A stretch of DNA of 64,000 nucleotides, from the NCBI GenBank assembly GCA_963573385.1, contig CAUYLG010038302.1, positions 50,384 through 114,383 on the forward strand, written 5' to 3'. The notes below the pieces were generated by a model. That model saw nothing but the letters and a program-made list of their open reading frames with translations. It was not told the origin of the DNA and made no database searches. Every line of letters begins with the position of its first letter. Position 1 is the stretch's first letter. The position numbers and the translations under genes are program-made. Below are positions 58,331 to 64,000 of this stretch, in pieces. The DNA comes from Cacajao melanocephalus (taxonomy: Eukaryota; Chordata; Mammalia; Primates; Pitheciidae).

Positions 58331-59374
58331 CTGAGATAGACTCTGCCAGGTTTTGGTATCAGGATGATGCTGGCCTCATAGAATAACTTAGGGAGGAGTC
58401 CCTCCTCCTTAATTTTTTGAACTCGTTTCAGTAGAAACAGTATCAGCTCTTGTTTATGTATCTGGTGCAAATCAACTGTGAATCCATCTGGTTCAGGGTT
58501 TCTGGTTGGTAAGCTTCTTACTACTGATTCAATTTTGGGTCTTGTTATTGGTCTGTCTACGGATTCAATTTCTTCCTGGTTTAATCTTGGGAATTTGTAT
58601 GTTTCCAGGAATTCATTCATTTTGTCTAGGTTTTCTAGCTCATGTGCATAGAGGTATTCGTAGTAGTCTCTGAAGATTTTTTGTTTCTGTATGGAGTCAA
58701 TGGTAATGTTGCCTTTGTCATTTCTGATTATGTTTTGGATTTTTTTCTTTATCAGTCTTGTTAGTGGTCTATGTATCTTATGAATTATTTCAAAAAAGCC
58801 GATACCTGTATTCACGGATCTTCTGTACTATTTTTCACAGCTCAGTCTTCTGCAGTTCAGCTCAGATTTTGGTTATTTCTTGCCTTCTTGCTAGCCTTGG
58901 AGTCAGTTTGCTCTTGTTTCTCGAGTTCCTAGTTGTGATGTTAGGCTGTTAATTTGAAATCTTTCTAGCTTTTTGATATGGGTGTTTAGTGCTACAAACT
59001 TCTCTCATAATACTGCTTTAGCTGTGCCCCAGAGATTATGGTATGTTTTATCTTTCTTCTCATTTGCTTCAAAGAACATCTTGATTTCCGCCTTAATTTC
59101 ATTATTTACCCAAAAGTCACTCAGAAGCAGATTGCTTGGTTTACATGTAATTGTATGATTTTTAGAAATTTTCTAAGTATTGATTTCTATTTTTATTGCA
59201 CTGGGGTCCAAGGTTGTGGTTGGTATGATTTTATTTTTTTAATTTGGTGAGGATTATTTTATGTCCAGTTGTGTGGTCAACCTTAAAGTATGTATCATGT
59301 GCAGAGAGAAGAATATCTACTCTGCTGTTATCCCTCCAGAGATTCATACTTGAGGCATTTAGTTAGAATTATTA

Positions 59375-59760
59375 CCTTGAGGCTTCCCTTTTGGCACAAT
59401 AATCTGCTAGAGTCTGTCTTTTGGCTTCTATATCATTTTTTTCCCCATAAGCCTCAACTTTTATAAAGGCTAATTGTCTAGGAAATAAGATTGCAGCTAA
59501 AAGTTCTGTAACTTGTCCTTTCTTTACAAGTGGATGTCCAAACCCCAATTGTTTCCAAAGCCTCCCAAATCACATGTTGCTTTAGAAGCATACCTGTTGT
59601 CTGTATATATGTTGCAAGAAGTTAACAACTTTTGGCATCTGAGATGAGTTTATTCCAGGTGGAGATATATATTTTAAAAGACAGCTTAAATAAATGATAG
59701 CGTGTTCTTCTTGATAGCCTCTCATTTAGTTTGTGAAGCATGATCCAACAATAATATTAG
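59375..59760 (-). pseudogene. ERV class I pol, RNase H remnant
   Basis: NIYTDNRYA is readable on the minus strand at 59587..59613, matching the RNase H motif with its active-site aspartate. GQVTELLAAILFP and EAKRQTLADYCAKREAS follow in another frame, and an IVGSCFTN word near 59738 marks the domain start, where the usual Asp of DGS is lost. Several stops and frameshifts. The L1 at 56650..59370 separates it from integrase. Confidence 0.85.
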
Positions 59761-60479
59761 ATTAGGATTCAAACTATATGAGTATCTAATAAATCTAAGA
59801 AATTGCAGAAAGTTTCTTAGCTGAAGTAAGACAATTAAGAGATTCCCTGACTTTTGGTAGGGTCAGGAGAGTGGCAGAATTCAGCTGTGAACAGTGTGTG
59901 AAAGAGAGAGTAGCAGCATCTCAGCAGAGGTTGATGGTTGTATGAAAGTGTTGCATGCCCTCAGTTGCTAGTAATGTTTGTACTACACGAAGAGCTGTTA
60001 GATCATGTGGGGGAACCTAGAACCAGTTCAACAGAAACTCCAACAAGTTTTACAGTATAAGTTATTTCTCTAAGACCACAGGGTTAAGACTTTGCAACTG
60101 GGTCTAGGATGGTTTAGTTAAGAGATAGATTTTTGATGGTTCTCATAAGCAAAACCTACTAGAGATTGTCCATATGGCTTATATACAAATGGATAAAAGA
60201 GTGTTTTATAGTTAGGCATACCTATGGAAGGAGTCAATTGGAAAGCCTTCTATAGGTTATGAAAGACCTTCTCATGCTTGGGTAACTATTGAGGACTTAA
60301 TCCATAAATAGGTAGCAATCTCAGAAAAAAAATTTATCTTGCTGTCTGCAAAACCTAATTAAGCAAAGAAATCTTAAATGGTATTTTGTGAGGGATCTAG
60401 GAAAAGTTTGAATTGTATTTTGTCTATTAGGAGATAGTGATAATCCCATCTAAGTCATTCCCCAAATAGTGCATTGAGT
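59761..60479 (-). pseudogene. ERV class I pol, RT thumb/connection interval
   Basis: Expected by position between palm and RNase H. I see no individually convincing motif. Confidence 0.5.
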
Positions 60480-61134
60480 TTTTATGACATTATAATTACC
60501 TTTTCAAACTCTGTTCTTTTTCTGCTAGGGCTCAGTGCAAGTAGATGGAGTTGTTTTTACAGATTTGTTTTTTGTGTGCTCTCTGAAGAAAGTAGGGGAT
60601 TCACTAATTATTGTATAAGAAACTGAATCACAAGGGAAATTTAGGTCTTTGAAGCTTCTGTTGAGGACCTGGAAAAAATGGGAGGGGCTTCACTGAATCC
60701 TAGGGACATGATCAATCCAGATATATTGTTGTTTTCTGTAGATAAAGAAAAGAAGGTATTGACTGCCTTCATATACAGTACACAGAGCAAAGATCAATTA
60801 ATATGTGAAGCAAGTGGTTTCAGGTAGAATTGATGATAGGTAGGTAATCGATATAAGTACTACAGTAAATGAAGGGATGATAATTTTTGTTAATGGCCAG
60901 GAGATCTCAAACAAACTAATATCCTTGTCCTTTTGGTGTCTTTAATGTCAGGGAGTGAAAGTTACAAGGACTATTTTAGAGTATGAAAAGGCCTTTGGAT
61001 ATATGGCCTTCAACTATTGCTGAGTCCATTGCTTCTGGTTGCAAGGAATATTGGGGAAATCTAGGTAATGATTTTTCAGGGTCTATCTGAATTTTCACAG
61101 GTTTTATTCTAGTTTACCTATGTCAGTGGAACTT
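60480..61134 (-). pseudogene. ERV class I pol, reverse-transcriptase remnant
   Basis: Minus-strand words LTKIIIPSFTVVL, LSSILPETTCFT and SPSHFFQVLNRSFKDLNFP follow the RT palm order of gamma-like ERVs (NKIIIPSFPVV...LSSIPPETTCFTV...APSYFSQVLN). The YXDD catalytic position near 60597..60620 reads Tyr-Thr-Ile-Ile, so the active site is gone, and stops are frequent. Confidence 0.85.
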
Positions 61135-61640
61135 TTAGCCCATAGAGTGAGGTATGGTGCTAGGACTTCTATGTTTGGCATGCATTAAATATAATAGAGA
61201 GAGCAAAGATATGCCCAGAATAGATACAACTTGATTATGGATAGAGGAGTCCTCTGGAACATCCATAAAGAGTTCCTCTGGTGTAGGTTTAATATTACAA
61301 TTCCATTTGCAAAATAAGTCTTTCCCTGTTAAACTTGCAGGTGTGGTGTCACAAAGCAGGGAAGAATGTCTTTTGATCAAGGGCCCAAGGGTTGGATTTA
61401 AGGGCTGGGAGATAGGGAAGATCTGTGTTAACCGGAATACCTACCCACTATTTGGCATGTTTATTCCTAAGAAGAGATTGTGAAAAGGTATCAGGGTTTA
61501 ACTGTAAAAAGAATAGCACTTCTATCAACCAGGAATTAATGAGGTGAATCACTGTATTTATAGTTAACTCATTTTGAGTGTTTAATTGTAAGACAAGATA
61601 TTGGGTTACATTTTTTCTTCCTTGGATCACTCTAGTTGAT
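61135..61640 (-). pseudogene. ERV class I protease region remnant
   Basis: An 81-codon minus frame contains TPASLTGKDLFCKWN, which fits the protease-RT junction motif (P.PLLGRDLL.KL) of gamma-like ERVs. No DTG active site is readable upstream (61448..61630). Confidence 0.7.
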
Positions 61641-62050
61641 GTAAACTGAGGGATTTTGTTTGGGTTTGGTTTTTCTTTTGTCAGATGGAATGATATCTTT
61701 TCCAGTGTCCCTTCTGTTTACAATATCTATAAATATCCTTGTTAATAAGTATTTGACTGGGAATTGGCCACTTTACTGTTAGATCAGCACTGCCATAATG
61801 TTATTTTCGGTCCTGTTTTTATTGTTGTTTTAAAGCTCTTCCAAAATGTTCTGTCAGGAGTTGTAGGTGAACATAGTATAAATGAGCAAATGTAGAGTGA
61901 AAAAGACACCATTTCTCTTTCCTGGGACTTGAAATACATAATCGATGCATTGTAAGCCTTAATTTGGGTTAAAATTTCCCTATAAAACATTTTGTTAATT
62001 CAGGGAAATGCATAATGGGTATATAGATTGAGAACTTGATCAAGTTAGAC
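61641..62050 (-). pseudogene. ERV gag remnant with nucleocapsid zinc knuckle
   Basis: YRYCKQKGHWKRYH is readable at about 61697..61737 on the minus strand and fits a CCHC zinc knuckle (C..C....H....C) with the outer cysteines lost. The 68-codon frame 61784..61990 is probably capsid-derived. The body fades near 62050, with no 5' LTR or primer-binding site recognised. Confidence 0.7.
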
Positions 62051-62232
62051 TAGGCTTTAAATGTAGGTAGATAGGTCCAGTAATCAGAAAACAAGCCATG
62101 CATTTAATATAAATAAGCATGTGCTTCATATAAAACACCTTATTAGGACCATAATATGTGCACTCTCAGGTGCATCCACTTATGTATTTTTTTTTTCACA
62201 AACTATTTCATGCTTTAGATCTTCCTTTATTT

Positions 62233-62447
62233 CAGTGGTTTGTATCCATGGGTAATTTTGCTCCCTGAGGGATATTTGGCAATGTCTAGAGACATTTTTG
62301 GTATCACAACGAGGGGCAGAAGGATTGCTACTGATACCTGGAAGGTAGAGGTCAGGGATTCTGCAATGCACAGTACTCTTTCCCATACCCACCAGTAAAG
62401 AATTATTTAGGCCAAAATATCAATAGTGCTAAGGTTGAGAAGCCCTG
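62233..62447 (+). mobile_element. MER20 hAT-Charlie MITE with 8-bp target duplication
   Basis: CAGTGGTTTGTATCCATGGG, GACATTTTTGGTATCACAAC, GGCCAAAATATCAATAGTGC and AAGGTTGAGAAGCCCTG span a full MER20. Flanking octamers CTTTATTT (62225..62232) and CTTTGTTT (62448..62455) agree at 7 of 8 bases. Confidence 0.95.
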
Positions 62448-63654
62448 CTTTGTTTAGCAAAGGTGTTGGAATTCTGAAAGCATATCCCTCAATTACCTAT
62501 TTGTCAATGCCAGAAGGATAGCTTGTTAGTTTTTTAATCTCATACAACTGAGAATGGGGGCTGGGCTAAGTGGGCCAAAGGGACCAGGGGTGGTATGAGG
62601 TGGGAAGATGGAAATGACTTCAACATTAATTTATTAACAGAGATATTTAATTCTTTGAAGTGGGGAACAGCTACTCAGTAGGACCCAGGTTACCATGGTA
62701 GCACATGACTTCAATCACTCCTGATTAATTTCTAGTGATTACAGTAAAGGGTGAATCTTCTCTTAAATCTCTTGTCAAGACAGAGAAACAGCATCAAATG
62801 AACCATTCTAAGAAGCAGAGTCTGATGCATTCAATTTTAAAAGATAGAGTTTGTTTTAATACTGTGCCTTGCTCAGAAATGGCAATACTGTGCCTCTACA
62901 CTGTGAGAGTCTTCTTTCCATATGCTGCTGATAAAATGATTACCACTGGCATCTCCCAACCATCTGCTCCTGGAATTTCAGACTGTAAAGGTGAAATTGA
63001 CTTAGAGATGCATCAAGGATACTAGAGACTGTTTTGTCTTTTTCATTCTGTTAGTGTGCTGCTCATGTTTACTTTAAGCAGCTGAAACAGTAGCAAATAA
63101 TGATGCTAAATTTTCAATGCCTATTTACTATGTTTATTTATAACAGATTGTGAAATCCTGATAGGTGTTTACATCTTTGGTAGTGCAAGGTTATTTCCAT
63201 TTTAAAATGTTTTATTTATTGTTCAGATTTTTGCAACAACTCAGGAAATAAAATGTGTACAACTATCTCTTTAATCAAATATATTCATTTTTAATATTCC
63301 ATTCCAGTGTTGTTTATATAAATACATGAGGTAATACAATTTTGTATTATTCTTTTGCATCTACTCATTAGAAACTGGAATTTTTCCTTAGTTATCACAA
63401 TAGTGATTTTACACCTGAGGTGTTTCTTGAGTAGAATTTCTAAATTCTTCAGGGAAAATGCAAACAGTACTTGCTTCCAGTGTGGTGGGCTGGATCACCT
63501 CTCCTGAGTGAGGGTGACAGTCAAGCTGTCGGTCCATCCTGCAGCACTGTTGACTCAACACATCCCAACACCTCTTATGAGGACCTGAGAGAGCAGTTTG
63601 GCAAATTGACTGTTTTTGTTAAACATACTTTAAAAAATTTCTATAGTTTCTTAA
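62448..63654. other. Unclassified sequence with a 96-codon frame and X-box-like word
   Basis: About 1.2 kb of mostly unique-looking DNA. GTTACCATGGTAGC at 62689..62702 matches the RFX X-box at all but one position. The plus frame at 62735..63025 (96 codons) has no recognisable domain. The last part (63100-63460) is AT-rich and may be old LINE. Confidence 0.4.
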
Positions 63655-63850
63655 ACATGCACTGAGTGTCTGTTCTGTAACAGGCTCTGTGCTGCCCATG
63701 AATATGCAGGTGAACAAAAGAGATGTACATGGGCCCTGTCGTCTTGTTTCCCTTCTGGTGTAACAAAAGTATGGGGCACTGAGGGTGGATAAGCAGGGTG
63801 CTCTGGGAGAATACAATGGGAGCATCTGATTAGTCTCAGGGAAGTGGGTA
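63655..63850 (-). mobile_element. L2 LINE 3' end (antisense)
   Basis: CACTGAGTGTCTGTTCTGTA, CAGGTGAACAAAAGAGATGT and GGTGCTCTGGGAGAATACAA match reversed L2. Confidence 0.75.
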
Positions 63851-63934
63851 AGAGTCATGCCCCTCACTCTTCAGAGTTAAGTAAGTTAGCTGTAGATATG
63901 CATCTGCAGATCCTGCCCTGGCTTTTGTGTCTGT

Positions 63935-64000
63935 TCTAATGATCCTTTGTTAGTTGTATTCCTAGGTATTTTATTCTCTTTGTAGCAATTGTGAATGGCA
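63935..64000 (-). mobile_element. L1 LINE ORF2 fragment, cut by window end
   Basis: TTCCTAGGTATTTTATTCTC followed by TTTGTAGCAATTGTGAATGG is antisense L1 ORF2. It starts in mid-ORF2 at its left edge and continues past the window. Confidence 0.9.

Noticed and set aside
58180..58815. Active L1 reverse transcriptase
   Set aside because: The element is 5'-truncated, has a large internal deletion near 58137 and loses the ORF2 frame after the TG tract.

Overview
This is mammalian nuclear DNA, and the Alu elements make it primate, most likely human. AluS-type copies still carry CpG-rich consensus positions, older AluJ-type copies are present, and the background is typical of eutherian noncoding DNA: MIR, L2, MER5A, MER20, L1 and a decayed class I endogenous retrovirus. 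I found no intact protein-coding gene, no convincing exon chain, no tRNA or other structured RNA gene, and no CRISPR array. The open reading frames present are either chance frames of 60-160 codons or frames inside transposons. The window is therefore intergenic or intronic.

Layout. From 1 to about 32 kb the DNA is dominated by very old, short MIR and L2 fragments with a few Alus, several hAT MITEs (MER5A group) and one short sense L1 tail (11.6-12.3 kb). Between them lie unclassified stretches, some of which look like regulatory DNA: a GC-richer block at 1.2-1.55 kb with TATA, GC-box and CCAAT motifs, a MARE-type site at 16.47 kb, a strong CTCF core at 27.81 kb, an AT-rich repeat-free block at 27.8-28.6 kb and an RFX X-box at 29.03 kb. 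From 32.9 to 36.2 kb lies an old antisense L1 followed by another old L1-type tail split by an Alu. From 36 to 48 kb the MIR/L2 landscape returns. From 48.2 kb onward the character changes to AT-rich LINE/ERV DNA: an L1 complex with a near-perfect 177-bp inverted duplication (48.2-52.4 kb), then a minus-strand class I ERV body (about 53.7-62.0 kb) interrupted by an opposite-strand LTR-like element (55.5-55.9 kb) and a 2.7-kb antisense L1 (56.65-59.37 kb) that itself holds an Alu.

Nothing works together here as a pathway. The coherent reading is a layered insertion history: MIR/L2 first, then hAT MITEs, the ERV and old L1s, then Alus, overprinted by small template-switch events. The most notable of these are a 74-bp piece of L2 copied 590 bp downstream into an Alu (8.6 to 9.2 kb), a 24-nt perfect palindrome formed inside an Alu (38.6 kb), and the inverted L1 duplication at 48.5/49.1 kb. 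Repeat family names and boundaries rest on recognised consensus motifs, not on an alignment search, so most edges are accurate to roughly 10-30 bases.
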